64,000 nt of DNA from Flavobacterium pectinovorum (GTDB taxonomy: Bacteria; Bacteroidota; Bacteroidia; Flavobacteriales; Flavobacteriaceae): the NCBI RefSeq assembly GCF_022802975.1, contig NZ_JAFEVZ010000003.1, positions 124,001 through 188,000 on the forward strand, given 5' to 3'. Shown one piece after another: positions 52,886 to 61,412 of the stretch. The position numbers and the translations under genes were made by a program. The stretch's first letter is position 1. Every line of letters starts with the position of its first letter. A model generated the notes under the pieces. The model saw only the letters and a program-made list of their open reading frames with translations. It did no database searches and was not told where the DNA came from.

Positions 52886-53434
52886 ATGAAAAACCTATTT
52901 TCTCTTTTAATGTTACTTGCATGTTTGATTAGTTTTGGTCAAAACACGGAAGAAAACATACCACTTTTTAAAACCAAAATCAAAGCCGCTGTTACCATAA
53001 ATGACACTATCAATCTGGATAACTTCAAAGAATTGGCCATCATTCCAGGTGGCCATTTTAAAAAAGAACTTGAAAAAATAAACTATTTTTCTACGATAAT
53101 GACCGAGGCTGAATTAAATAAAGAAATTAAAAAAGCTGGATTAGATCCATCAAAATACAATCTCAAAACCAGAGAAGGTGCAAAAAACATTTTTACGGAT
53201 TATAAAAAATTTATTCTCGTATTTCAAGCTCTTTCAAATACAGATAAAAACATTCATCAAATCATTATAATTGATCCTAGAAGCGGAGAAAAAGTATTTG
53301 AAGTGGAAGGAAGATCAAAAACTAATGTGATAGGTATCTCTGCAGGAACTAAATATTTACCACAAGACATGAACAATGCAATGTTAAATGAACTTGTAAA
53401 TTACATTAGAGCAAATTCTAAAACCTATCGGTAA
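52886..53434 (+). CDS. hypothetical secreted protein
   Basis: The start at 52886 gives a signal peptide (MKNLFSLLMLLACLISFGQ) and 182 residues; the frame upstream lacks signal-like text. The mature protein has mixed alpha/beta character (KELAIIPGGHFKKELEKINY; HQIIIIDPRSGEKVFEVEGR), reminiscent of small periplasmic proteins. I do not recognise the family. It probably shares transcription with the AIM24-like gene and ends at a hairpin. Confidence 0.68.
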   Translation: MKNLFSLLMLLACLISFGQNTEENIPLFKTKIKAAVTINDTINLDNFKELAIIPGGHFKKELEKINYFSTIMTEAELNKEIKKAGLDPSKYNLKTREGAKNIFTDYKKFILVFQALSNTDKNIHQIIIIDPRSGEKVFEVEGRSKTNVIGISAGTKYLPQDMNNAMLNELVNYIRANSKTYR

Positions 53435-53463
53435 CAAATAATCCGCGGTCTTGTATACACACA

Positions 53464-53504
53464 AACAGAAATGGCTTTCAGTACAACGAAAGCTTTTTCT
53501 GTTT
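53464..53504 (+). terminator. terminator-like hairpin
   Basis: AAACAGAAATGGCTTTC pairs with GAAAGCTTTTTCTGTTT at 15 of 17 positions around 7 nt, 30 bp after the stop. Confidence 0.6.
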
Positions 53505-53596
53505 ATGACAAAGCGTGATTGTCATAAAAAAATCTATTGCATAATATACCAAATTACATCCGAAAAACTTAAACTTCTTATATGCTTATCGTTTCT

Positions 53597-53604
53597 TATC
53601 TTTG
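53597..53604 (+). promoter_or_regulatory. -7 box TATCTTTG, decides TTG start downstream
   Basis: Exact TANNTTTG match followed by GC. It ends 22 bp before the TTG at 53627. A transcript from it would have only about 15 leader bases, so the first in-frame start has to be that TTG. Confidence 0.65.
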
Positions 53605-53626
53605 CATACCATTCTAAAATTCGATT

Positions 53627-54406
53627 TTGAAAACTCTTCTATATAAAAACACTAAAATATCTTATACTGATTCAGGCGAAGGAACTTCAATTGTTCTACT
53701 CCACGGCTTTCTGGAAAACAAAAAAATGTGGAAAGACTATATTACTTTATTCTCTCAAAACTATCGCGTAATCACAATCGATTTATTAGGCCACGGCGAG
53801 TCTGAATGTTTGGGCTATATTCACGAAATGGAAGACAATGCTAAAGTTGTCAATGAAATTTTAGAACATTTAAAAATTGAAAAAGCCACAATTCTCGGCC
53901 ATTCCATGGGTGGTTATGTTGCTCTGGCTTTCGCCGAATTATTTCCTGGAAAGCTACAAAAACTGGTTTTACTCAATTCTACTTCAAAAGAAGACAATGC
54001 AGAGAAAAAACTGAATAGAACACGTGCCATTAAAGCGGTTAAACAAAACTATATCAACTTTGTTAGTTTAGCGATTGCTAATTTATTCAGCGAAAATAAC
54101 CGGGTACGTCTTGCTAACGAAATTGAAAAAGTAAAAACAGAAGCCTTAAAAACACCCTTACAGGGAATTGTAGCTTCTCTCGAAGGCATGAAAATAAGAA
54201 AAGACAGAGAAAATATTCTGAAACAGAATCTTTTCCCGGTTTTATTGATTTTAGGAAAAAAAGACCCGGTTTTAAATTACTGCGAAAGTATTTCTCAAAT
54301 TGAAAATACAACTGCAAAACTTGTTTCTTTTGAAGACGGACACATGAGCCAGATTGAGAATAAAGAAGATTTGAAAAAAGTTCTCTCAGATTTTTTCAGA
54401 GATTAG
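53627..54406 (+). CDS. alpha/beta hydrolase
   Basis: The 259-residue enzyme has the alpha/beta hydrolase marks: oxyanion LLHGFLENKKMW, Ser93 in GHSMGGYVAL, an acidic residue in LGKKDPVLN and His in EDGHMSQIE. Its fold is like MenH and other small esterases; the substrate is unknown. It begins with TTG (KTLLYKNTKISYTDSGEG follows); no ATG occurs in frame until well inside the domain, and the -7 box lies 22 bp upstream. A terminator follows. Confidence 0.88.
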   Translation: MKTLLYKNTKISYTDSGEGTSIVLLHGFLENKKMWKDYITLFSQNYRVITIDLLGHGESECLGYIHEMEDNAKVVNEILEHLKIEKATILGHSMGGYVALAFAELFPGKLQKLVLLNSTSKEDNAEKKLNRTRAIKAVKQNYINFVSLAIANLFSENNRVRLANEIEKVKTEALKTPLQGIVASLEGMKIRKDRENILKQNLFPVLLILGKKDPVLNYCESISQIENTTAKLVSFEDGHMSQIENKEDLKKVLSDFFRD

Positions 54407-54426
54407 AAATTATTCAAAAACAAAAA

Positions 54427-54460
54427 AAAGGCCGATCATTAATTTGAAACGGCCTTTCTT
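54427..54460 (+). terminator. terminator after the alpha/beta hydrolase
   Basis: AAAGGCCG / CGGCCTTT, 8-bp stem with a 15-nt loop, followed by a mixed T/C tail, 20 bp after the stop. Confidence 0.65.
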
Positions 54461-54767
54461 CATTATCAGGGGCAAAATCTTAATCCTTTTAATTTTGACA
54501 TCCAGTGTCAAGTTTCTAAAAATAATCTTTTTTTAGACGTGCCAAAGATATTCGAATAAATATAACTTTTAAACGAATACCTGTTAAAAAAACAACCAGA
54601 AATGAGCTTTTGAAACATTTTTATTTATAACACATCAATTCTTTATTTAAAAAATAAACTGTATAAAAATTCAAATAAAAAATTCATATCTTATTAAAAA
54701 ACAAGCAGATAAATTAATAAAATAAAATTAACAAATTATTAATTACGATAATATAAAAGCAAATGAA
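54461..54767. other. very AT-rich convergent intergenic region
   Basis: About 300 bp of almost pure A/T after 54560. No frame, repeat or RNA is recognised. The minus-strand ABC gene ends into it without an obvious hairpin. Confidence 0.4.
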
Positions 54768-55442
54768 TTATAAAATGGCTGTGGCTGACAAATAACCTTT
54801 CTCAACAAGTTCTTCTTTTTTATTGATATTGTGCACTTTACCATCTTTAATCAAAACTAACCGGGTAGAAATTTTGATTACATTTTGATAATTATGATCA
54901 GTAATGATTATTCCTTTTCTCTTTGCATTTACTTTTATTAATTCGTTCACAACATCAATCATAATTGGTGGCAATCCATTGTAAGGTTCATCTAACAAAA
55001 CAAATTTTGAGGAGTTGTATAGCACTATTTTGATTTCTAAGTAGCGAAGTTCACCACTTGACAGTTGATTTATTTTTTTATTTAAAATAGATTTAATGAA
55101 TTCATCCTCACAAAAAATTTTAATTTCATTAGCATCAATTGAGAGAGAAATAGCTTTTTTAACAGACAAATAATTTGGAATAAACTGATCCTGATGAAGA
55201 TAACTAATTTCATCAAACAAATCCGTTGCTTTATTTTTTGAAATTTCATTAATGCGAATACATTTATTGGGAGCTGTAACAAGTCCAACCATGATTTTCA
55301 GCAAGGTAGATTTACCCGAACCGTTTCTCCCTAACAAACCAACAATTTCAGATGTTTCGCATTTCATATAGATATCAAAAAGTATCACCCTTTCATCAAA
55401 CTTCTTCTGAATTCCATCAACTTCTAAAATATGCTTTTTCAA
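54768..55442 (-). CDS. ABC transporter ATP-binding protein, TTG start
   Basis: The 224-residue ATPase has all motifs: Walker A GLLGRNGSGKST, Q-loop (YLHQDQF), signature LSSGE, Walker B FVLLDEP and H-loop TDHNY. I start at the TTG at 55442 (LKKHILEVDGIQKKF); it overlaps the stop of the upstream membrane gene in a TTGA quartet, a common coupling form. The frame remains open upstream but only over the membrane gene. The partner is that small membrane protein, so this is a minimal exporter or a self-protection pump. The substrate is unknown. Confidence 0.85.
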   Translation of the reverse strand: MKKHILEVDGIQKKFDERVILFDIYMKCETSEIVGLLGRNGSGKSTLLKIMVGLVTAPNKCIRINEISKNKATDLFDEISYLHQDQFIPNYLSVKKAISLSIDANEIKIFCEDEFIKSILNKKINQLSSGELRYLEIKIVLYNSSKFVLLDEPYNGLPPIMIDVVNELIKVNAKRKGIIITDHNYQNVIKISTRLVLIKDGKVHNINKKEELVEKGYLSATAIL

Positions 55443-55678
55443 AATAATTTCTTTATTAAAAAAATCATGAAACCTATTAAAACCGCTATGAGAAATGTAA
55501 AAATATAACTGAATACCCAAAGCTGAATTTTAGAAACTCCGTTATTTGAATAAAACAGGTAATCACTTTTTCGATAGAATTCTTTGAAACTGATACTCAT
55601 CAAAAAACCAAAACTCAAAAACATTATAAAAAAACAATCAAACCCTCCCAACAAGACAGCAATAGAACATACTGCCAA
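55439..55678 (-). CDS. small membrane protein, presumed permease of mini ABC module
   Basis: From TTG 55678 the protein has 79 residues with two or three helices (SIAVLLGGFDCFFIMFLSFGF, LWVFSYIFTFLIAVLIGFMIF). The frame stays open 20 codons further to a stop just behind addB's end, reading IRKLLNIFEFFKTTLTIN, which looks like a natural N-terminus; possible starts there are CTG 55723 or ATT 55738. So the true start is unsure and surely not ATG. It lies between addB and the ABC ATPase, overlapping the latter by 4 bp. Confidence 0.6.
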   Translation of the reverse strand: MAVCSIAVLLGGFDCFFIMFLSFGFLMSISFKEFYRKSDYLFYSNNGVSKIQLWVFSYIFTFLIAVLIGFMIFLIKKLF

Positions 55679-55733
55679 ATTGATTGTTAATGTGGTTTTA
55701 AAAAATTCGAATATGTTTAACAGCTTTCTAATA

Positions 55734-58499
55734 TTAATTTATTTTTTCTTCAAAAGGAATATTAGCATCAAAAATCTCATTTAATAATAGTACAATTTCA
55801 CCCAGGTAATTATTTAAAGTTTCATTGGTAACAGTACTATTCAATTCTTTATCTTCCTTAAATCCAAACGGCAAAAAGCCAGACTTCAAATTTTTAAACG
55901 AAATGATTCCTGCTTCAACAGGAAATTCACCTGCTTCTTTTTCAAACATAAAAGCATAAGCCAATACCTGAATGATTTTGTCGTTTTTAGACTCCTGAGT
56001 CAATCCGCTCCAAGATTTCAAGACTACATTTGTCTTTTCAACTTTTCCTGTCTTATAGTCGATGATACGTATTATTCCGTTGCGCAACTCAATTCTGTCA
56101 ACATTTCCTTTGATTAAAACAGGAAAAGGCAATTTAGGATGATTTAGCTCCCGTTCAAAAGTTTTTTCTAAAGCAATAATTTTAATCGCATCACCATTTT
56201 TAATAGATTCCAATTCCATTTTTAAAAAATTAGAAACATTTCGTTTTGCAACTTCAAAAGCAAGAAGATTACGTCCTTTCTTGATTTCCCCTTCTTTATA
56301 AACCAGTTTAAACTGCCTCAAAACTTCATCATCTAATAGTTTAAAACAATTTAAAATATCGGATTCTGAAATAAATTCTCCTACAAAAGGATCATATAAT
56401 GCCTTTAATGTTTCATGAATTATGGTTCCAAGCGTGTTCAAAGCAATATTTTCTTCGACTTCTTCTACTTCCCGAATGCGGAGAATTTTTTGAAAATAAA
56501 AATCAATCGGATTCCGAATATAACTTGTGAGAGCAGAAGGCGAAAACCCAGTTGCAGCAATTTCTTTCAAACGCGCCATAACTGCATCCGATTTTGCAAC
56601 CATGATTGGCTTATAAGCCGTTGCAGGTAAAACCGGATTGTAAATATCAAAAGTTAAATTATGCTTAGGCTGCTTTTCGACCTCTAATTGGGTGATAAAA
56701 CGACTGCGTTCTCCAGCATCCAATCCGTCGTTTTCAGTATTATAAATCAGATAAATATTTTTGGCTCTTTGCAACAGGTGATAAAAATGATAGGTATAAA
56801 TTGCATCTTTTTCTTTAAAAGTCGGCAGACCAAGTTCCTTTTTCACATCATACGGAATAAAAGAATTTTGCGATTTTCCGGCCGGGAATTTGCCTTCATT
56901 CATCGAAGTAACAATTACAGTATCAAAATCCAGGACACGACTTTCTAAAACTCCCATAATTTGCAGACCGTTTAAAGGCTCCCCTTCAAACGAAACTTCT
57001 GCAACCTCTATCACTTGTTTATAAATCGCATACAAAGTCTGAATATTATCTATATGAGCATGCTGCGAATAATAATTGATTAGCTTATTGATAAATTTAA
57101 AAATGGAGAAAACAAAAGTTTTTGCAATTTTCTCCTCCTCGCTATCATTGCTGAAATTTTCTTTTATCAAAAGTAAAAGCGCCGAAATACTTTCGAGCAC
57201 AGCCAAAGATCCATTTTCCCATTTTTGAAACAGCAGACTAAATAAATCAGACGGATTCAAATTGAGTTCGTTTAATCTGGCATAGGTAATAAAAGTATAA
57301 TTATTTTCTTTTATAATTTTAACCAATTGACTGGTTTTAGCAAAAGGCTCAATCAGTGGATGCGTCAGGACATCAAGTACATCTTTATAATAAAAAACAT
57401 AACTAGCTCCATTTCTGGAAAGCGCATTTGTATGCATTTTAAATAATTTCGCAATTAAAATTTGTGACGGATTGTTTTTAGCAGAATAACCCATGGTAAT
57501 ATTCAATGCCCCCACAGAATCCGGCAAAGAATACAAAACAGGCATCAATAAGTTTTCTTCACCTAATACAATTGCCACTTTATCAAGTGAAGAGACTGGA
57601 TTATCCTTAATTATATTCTCAATAATACTACCGGAGAGTTTTGCCTGACCAATGGTTTTTGGAGTTCCGATAACCTGAATATTTTTTGACTGAGAAAAAT
57701 CATCCACAATCCACTCAAAAGGATTCATCTTATAGTGTTTCCAATTTTCTTTAAACCTCCGAACAAAAAGACCTGCATCGTGATAAGGATCATTTAGAAA
57801 AGTTTGGTCTATATCCCAATAAATTTTTGCCTGATCAAGTGCCAAAAGATGCTGTACTATCTTTTCTTCAGCTGCATTTAAAGCATTAAAACCTGCAAAA
57901 ACATACCTTCTCTTTTCAATAGTATTCGAAAAATGATTTAAATTATTTACAGCTTCACGATAAATAAGACCCTGATATCCAATTGACTTATTCAGTAAAT
58001 GTTCATATAGGGAATTATAATACAATGGCAGTAGTTTCCAAAAATCGATATAATTCTCTAATAATTTTGTTTTGTTTTCAACTTCTATTCCCCACTTCTT
58101 AATATCTTCAATATCTTTTAAATACGACAAAACATGTACTGGTTCCAGAAGATATCGATCAATTTCATTAAAATCCTGAAGAAGTGTTTTTGCCCAATTG
58201 GCAAATAATTCGAATGACTGTTGCTGTTGCTTTTCTGTAATGGAAAGATAAACTTCATAAAATTCAAATAATAACTCAATTGAATCAACAGAACGTACAG
58301 AAGCAACTTCTTGCACAAAATCCTCAATTGAAATAATATCAGGAGAAAGAATCGTTTGGTTTGTTTGCCTCCTTAAAGCTTCGATTAAAAAAACCTTAGC
58401 CCTTTTATTAGGAAGCACAATAGTAATTTCAAATAGTCTTTCAGAATAATCCTGAATAATAGTAGCTGCAATTTTTTCTAAAAAAGAAGTATTTATCAT
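55734..58499 (-). CDS. addB: AddB-like PD-(D/E)XK nuclease subunit
   Basis: I use the ATG at 58499 (MINTSFLEKIAATIIQDYSE), 921 residues. The N-terminal half is a helicase-like fold without a good Walker A (VLPNKRAKVFLIEAL in its place); the C-terminal nuclease has SALTSYIRNPIDFYFQKIL, an ALNTLGTIIHETLK segment with the His, and IIDYKTGKVEK with the catalytic Asp and Lys. The iron-sulfur Cys set of Bacillus AddB is not seen. With AddA it would resect double-strand breaks to start recombination. Confidence 0.87.
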   Translation of the reverse strand: MINTSFLEKIAATIIQDYSERLFEITIVLPNKRAKVFLIEALRRQTNQTILSPDIISIEDFVQEVASVRSVDSIELLFEFYEVYLSITEKQQQQSFELFANWAKTLLQDFNEIDRYLLEPVHVLSYLKDIEDIKKWGIEVENKTKLLENYIDFWKLLPLYYNSLYEHLLNKSIGYQGLIYREAVNNLNHFSNTIEKRRYVFAGFNALNAAEEKIVQHLLALDQAKIYWDIDQTFLNDPYHDAGLFVRRFKENWKHYKMNPFEWIVDDFSQSKNIQVIGTPKTIGQAKLSGSIIENIIKDNPVSSLDKVAIVLGEENLLMPVLYSLPDSVGALNITMGYSAKNNPSQILIAKLFKMHTNALSRNGASYVFYYKDVLDVLTHPLIEPFAKTSQLVKIIKENNYTFITYARLNELNLNPSDLFSLLFQKWENGSLAVLESISALLLLIKENFSNDSEEEKIAKTFVFSIFKFINKLINYYSQHAHIDNIQTLYAIYKQVIEVAEVSFEGEPLNGLQIMGVLESRVLDFDTVIVTSMNEGKFPAGKSQNSFIPYDVKKELGLPTFKEKDAIYTYHFYHLLQRAKNIYLIYNTENDGLDAGERSRFITQLEVEKQPKHNLTFDIYNPVLPATAYKPIMVAKSDAVMARLKEIAATGFSPSALTSYIRNPIDFYFQKILRIREVEEVEENIALNTLGTIIHETLKALYDPFVGEFISESDILNCFKLLDDEVLRQFKLVYKEGEIKKGRNLLAFEVAKRNVSNFLKMELESIKNGDAIKIIALEKTFERELNHPKLPFPVLIKGNVDRIELRNGIIRIIDYKTGKVEKTNVVLKSWSGLTQESKNDKIIQVLAYAFMFEKEAGEFPVEAGIISFKNLKSGFLPFGFKEDKELNSTVTNETLNNYLGEIVLLLNEIFDANIPFEEKIN

Positions 58500-58512
58500 T
58501 TGATAAAAATAA

Positions 58513-58542
58513 AAAAAGCCATTCAATTAAGAATGGCTTTTT
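58513..58542 (-). terminator. terminator of the ompA gene
   Basis: AAAAAGCCATTC / GAATGGCTTTTT, 12-bp perfect stem, 6-nt loop. It separates ompA from addB. Confidence 0.88.
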
Positions 58543-58563
58543 AAAATTATTTAGAAAAGTAAA

Positions 58564-60024
58564 TTATAGTTTACCTTCATATTTAGAACCAATGTGTTTG
58601 ATTTCAGTTCTTCTGTTTTGAGCTTTACCTGCAGCAGTTTTGTTACTTGCAACTGGTTGAGACTCACCAAAACCTTTAGATACTAAGTTATCAGCACTAA
58701 CTCCTCTTTCTACTAAAGCATTAAGAACAGCAGCTGCTCTGTCTTCAGAAAGTTTTTGATTCAATTTATCAGATCCATCGCTATCTGTGTGACCTTCAAC
58801 ACTGAATTTTGCGTTTGGATAGTTTTTAAGGATTTCTTTAATCGCATCTAATCTAGCCGGAGTTTCTTTATCTCCTGTTTTGAAAGTAGCTTTACCTGAG
58901 TTAAAGTAAACTGCTCTTGCCTGAACTTTAAGTTCTTCTAAAGCCTCAGTAGTTACTTCTGGACAACCTCTGTTACTAGCAGGACCAGCTACAGTAGGAC
59001 AATCATCATCTTTATCAGCAACACCGTCTTTGTCAGCATCTAAGAAAGGACAACCACCATTTTCTCTTGGACCAGCAACAGTTGGACATTTATCATCTTT
59101 ATCAGCAATTCCGTCTCCGTCAGCATCTGGACATCCTTTTAAAGCAGCTAAACCAGCAACATCTGGACAAGCATCATCTTTATCAGCAATTCCGTCTCCA
59201 TCTGTATCAGGACATCCGTTTAATGCAGCTAAACCAAATACATCTGGACAAGCATCACTAGCGTCAACAATTCCGTCTCCGTCAGTATCAGGACAACCAT
59301 TGAATTGTTTCAAACCAGCAACATCCGGACAAGCATCATCTTTATCGTAGATTCCGTCTCCGTCAGTATCTTTACCTCCGAATTTGAAAACTAAACCAGC
59401 AGTATGCTGGAAGTGAGATGGAGCATCTGGCTCACCGTTTGTATCTCTGTCTCCACCAACAGCCCATTTGTATCTTGAAGCAAGTTCAAGACCAATTGCA
59501 TCTGTAAACCAGAAAGTCAAACCAAGACCTGGGTTAACAGTTCCAAAACTACTATCTCCAAAGAAAGTATAACCTCCACCAACAGATAACGAAGGATCAA
59601 TTATTTTAGATTTAATTAATTCCTGAAAACTATACTTGATAGTAGCATCAATTCCGTAATACATTAAATCTCCCGGATTAACAACTACATTACCTCTTGA
59701 ATCTGCACCTGCATTTAATGGATCAAAAACAACATATTTATCAATTTTGTTTACAGAACCCTGTAAACCAACAGAAAATCCGCTCCCTACATATTTAGAC
59801 ACACCAATGTAAGATAGAGAAGGAAGAATATTCCAGTTATCTTTCACAGCAAATGGCTGAGAAAAATGCTGATCAAAGAAACCACTTCCTGAACCAGAAC
59901 TTGTTCTAGTATCAACGGCATTAACTCCAAAAGAGATAGCCCATGGATTATTACTGTCCTGTGCATGAGTATTTAAACCCATTGCCATTAATACAGCAAC
60001 AAAAAGTTTGTTAAGATGTTTCAT
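58564..60024 (-). CDS. OmpA-family protein with thrombospondin type 3 repeats
   Basis: The 486-residue outer membrane protein has a signal peptide (MKHLNKLFVAVLMAMGLNTHA), a barrel domain (about 22-215), five calcium-binding TSP3-type repeats (about 217-352, each DxDGDGIxDxxDxCP-like with GCPDTDGDGIADKDDACPDV as type unit) and an OmpA peptidoglycan-binding domain (about 365-486, SVEGHTDSDGSDKLNQKLSE). It links envelope layers and is probably abundant, as the promoter is close to ideal. The repeats are also nearly repeated at DNA level. Confidence 0.94.
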   Translation of the reverse strand: MKHLNKLFVAVLMAMGLNTHAQDSNNPWAISFGVNAVDTRTSSGSGSGFFDQHFSQPFAVKDNWNILPSLSYIGVSKYVGSGFSVGLQGSVNKIDKYVVFDPLNAGADSRGNVVVNPGDLMYYGIDATIKYSFQELIKSKIIDPSLSVGGGYTFFGDSSFGTVNPGLGLTFWFTDAIGLELASRYKWAVGGDRDTNGEPDAPSHFQHTAGLVFKFGGKDTDGDGIYDKDDACPDVAGLKQFNGCPDTDGDGIVDASDACPDVFGLAALNGCPDTDGDGIADKDDACPDVAGLAALKGCPDADGDGIADKDDKCPTVAGPRENGGCPFLDADKDGVADKDDDCPTVAGPASNRGCPEVTTEALEELKVQARAVYFNSGKATFKTGDKETPARLDAIKEILKNYPNAKFSVEGHTDSDGSDKLNQKLSEDRAAAVLNALVERGVSADNLVSKGFGESQPVASNKTAAGKAQNRRTEIKHIGSKYEGKL

Positions 60025-60061
60025 ACTTATTTTTTTTAATTACAATTTAGTTAATTACAGA

Positions 60062-60092
60062 CAAAAGTAACACCTAATTTTTTAAATACAAA
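60062..60092 (-). promoter_or_regulatory. promoter of ompA with both boxes
   Basis: On the minus strand TTTG (60089-60092), 19 bp, then TACTTTTG (60062-60069). This fits TTTG-N19-TANNTTTG exactly and ends 37 bp before the ATG, the best promoter in the window. Confidence 0.7.
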
Positions 60093-60137
60093 ATGTTATG
60101 TTAAAAAAAACCTACAAAAATTACATTAAGATGGTAA

Positions 60138-61331
60138 TTATATAACTTTTAACATTTGTCCAACACTCACAAAAGCATTGATTGCTCTGTCTAAATGTTC
60201 TTTCGAATGCGCCGCCGACAACTGAACTCTAATTCTCGCTTTTTCCTTAGGAACAACAGGGAAAAAAAATCCAATCACATAAATCCCATGTTTTAGAAGC
60301 TCATTAGCCATAGTTTGAGATAATTTTGCATCATACAGCATTACAGGTACAATGGCAGAATCTCCATCTATGATATCAAAACCTGCTTTTTTCATCCCTT
60401 CTTTAAAATAATTAGTATTCCATTCTAATTTATCTCTCAAAGAAGTATCTTTTTCTAAAAGTTCAAAAACTTTAATCGAAGCACCAACAATTGCAGGCGC
60501 TAAAGAATTTGAAAACAAATAAGGCCGTGAACGCTGACGCAGCAATTCAATTATTTCTTTTTTAGCAGTCGTATATCCTCCCATTGCACCGCCAAGGGCT
60601 TTGCCAAGTGTTCCGGTTATAATATCAACCCTGCCCATAACTCCTTTTGCCTCGAGCGTACCTTTTCCTGTTGCCCCAATAAATCCCGCCGCATGGCATT
60701 CATCAACCATAACCAAAGCATCATATTTATCTGCCAAATCACAAATTTTATCCAAAGGAGCTACAAGCCCGTCCATAGAAAAAACACCGTCTGTAACAAT
60801 TAACTTAAAACGCGCACCTGCTTCATTAGCCTTAATTAATTGCTGTTCTAAATCTTCCATGTTACTATTTTCGTAACGATAACGAGCAGCTTTACACAAA
60901 CGAACGCCATCAATAATCGATGCATGATTCAAACTATCTGAAATTATAGCATCATTTTCTCCTAATAAAGGCTCAAAAACTCCGCCATTAGCATCAAATG
61001 CCGCAGCATACAGAATGGTATCTTCAGTACCATAAAAATCTGCTATCTTTTTTTCTAATGTTTTATGAATATCCTGTGTACCGCAAATGAAACGAACTGA
61101 CGACATTCCGAAACCATGTGTATCCATAGCATCTTTTGCTGCCTGAACAACTTCTGGATGCGAAGAAAGTCCCAGATAATTATTAGCACAAAAATTTAAA
61201 ACTTTTTCTCCTGTAGAAATAGTAATTTCAGCATCCTGGGCAGACGTTATGATACGTTCTTTTTTAAAAATCCCGTTTTCTTCAATTGTCTGCAGCTCAC
61301 TTTGCAGATACTCTTTAATTTTTCCGTACAT
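60138..61331 (-). CDS. kbl: glycine C-acetyltransferase (2-amino-3-ketobutyrate CoA ligase)
   Basis: The 397-residue PLP enzyme of the alpha-oxoamine synthase family has [49 protein letters not shown] and the PLP lysine Lys244 in [14 protein letters not shown]. It cleaves 2-amino-3-ketobutyrate to glycine and acetyl-CoA in threonine breakdown. Threonine dehydrogenase is not next to it. It is separated from ompA by that gene's promoter. Confidence 0.93.
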   Translation of the reverse strand: MYGKIKEYLQSELQTIEENGIFKKERIITSAQDAEITISTGEKVLNFCANNYLGLSSHPEVVQAAKDAMDTHGFGMSSVRFICGTQDIHKTLEKKIADFYGTEDTILYAAAFDANGGVFEPLLGENDAIISDSLNHASIIDGVRLCKAARYRYENSNMEDLEQQLIKANEAGARFKLIVTDGVFSMDGLVAPLDKICDLADKYDALVMVDECHAAGFIGATGKGTLEAKGVMGRVDIITGTLGKALGGAMGGYTTAKKEIIELLRQRSRPYLFSNSLAPAIVGASIKVFELLEKDTSLRDKLEWNTNYFKEGMKKAGFDIIDGDSAIVPVMLYDAKLSQTMANELLKHGIYVIGFFFPVVPKEKARIRVQLSAAHSKEHLDRAINAFVSVGQMLKVI

Positions 61332-61412
61332 CTTTATGTTTTTAAAACGTTAAAAATTAATACATTAGCAAAAATTAAGCTACGTAAATTCTTTAACATC
61401 TGATTAATTTTA

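Noticed and set aside
59030..59350. 106-residue plus-strand frame opposite the OmpA repeats
   Set aside because: Shadow of the repetitive coding strand; low-complexity Ser/Pro/Ala text and no start context.
58980..59370. Regular direct repeats resembling a CRISPR array
   Set aside because: They lie in frame inside the ompA gene and encode TSP3 calcium repeats; the spacers are also similar and no cas genes are present.
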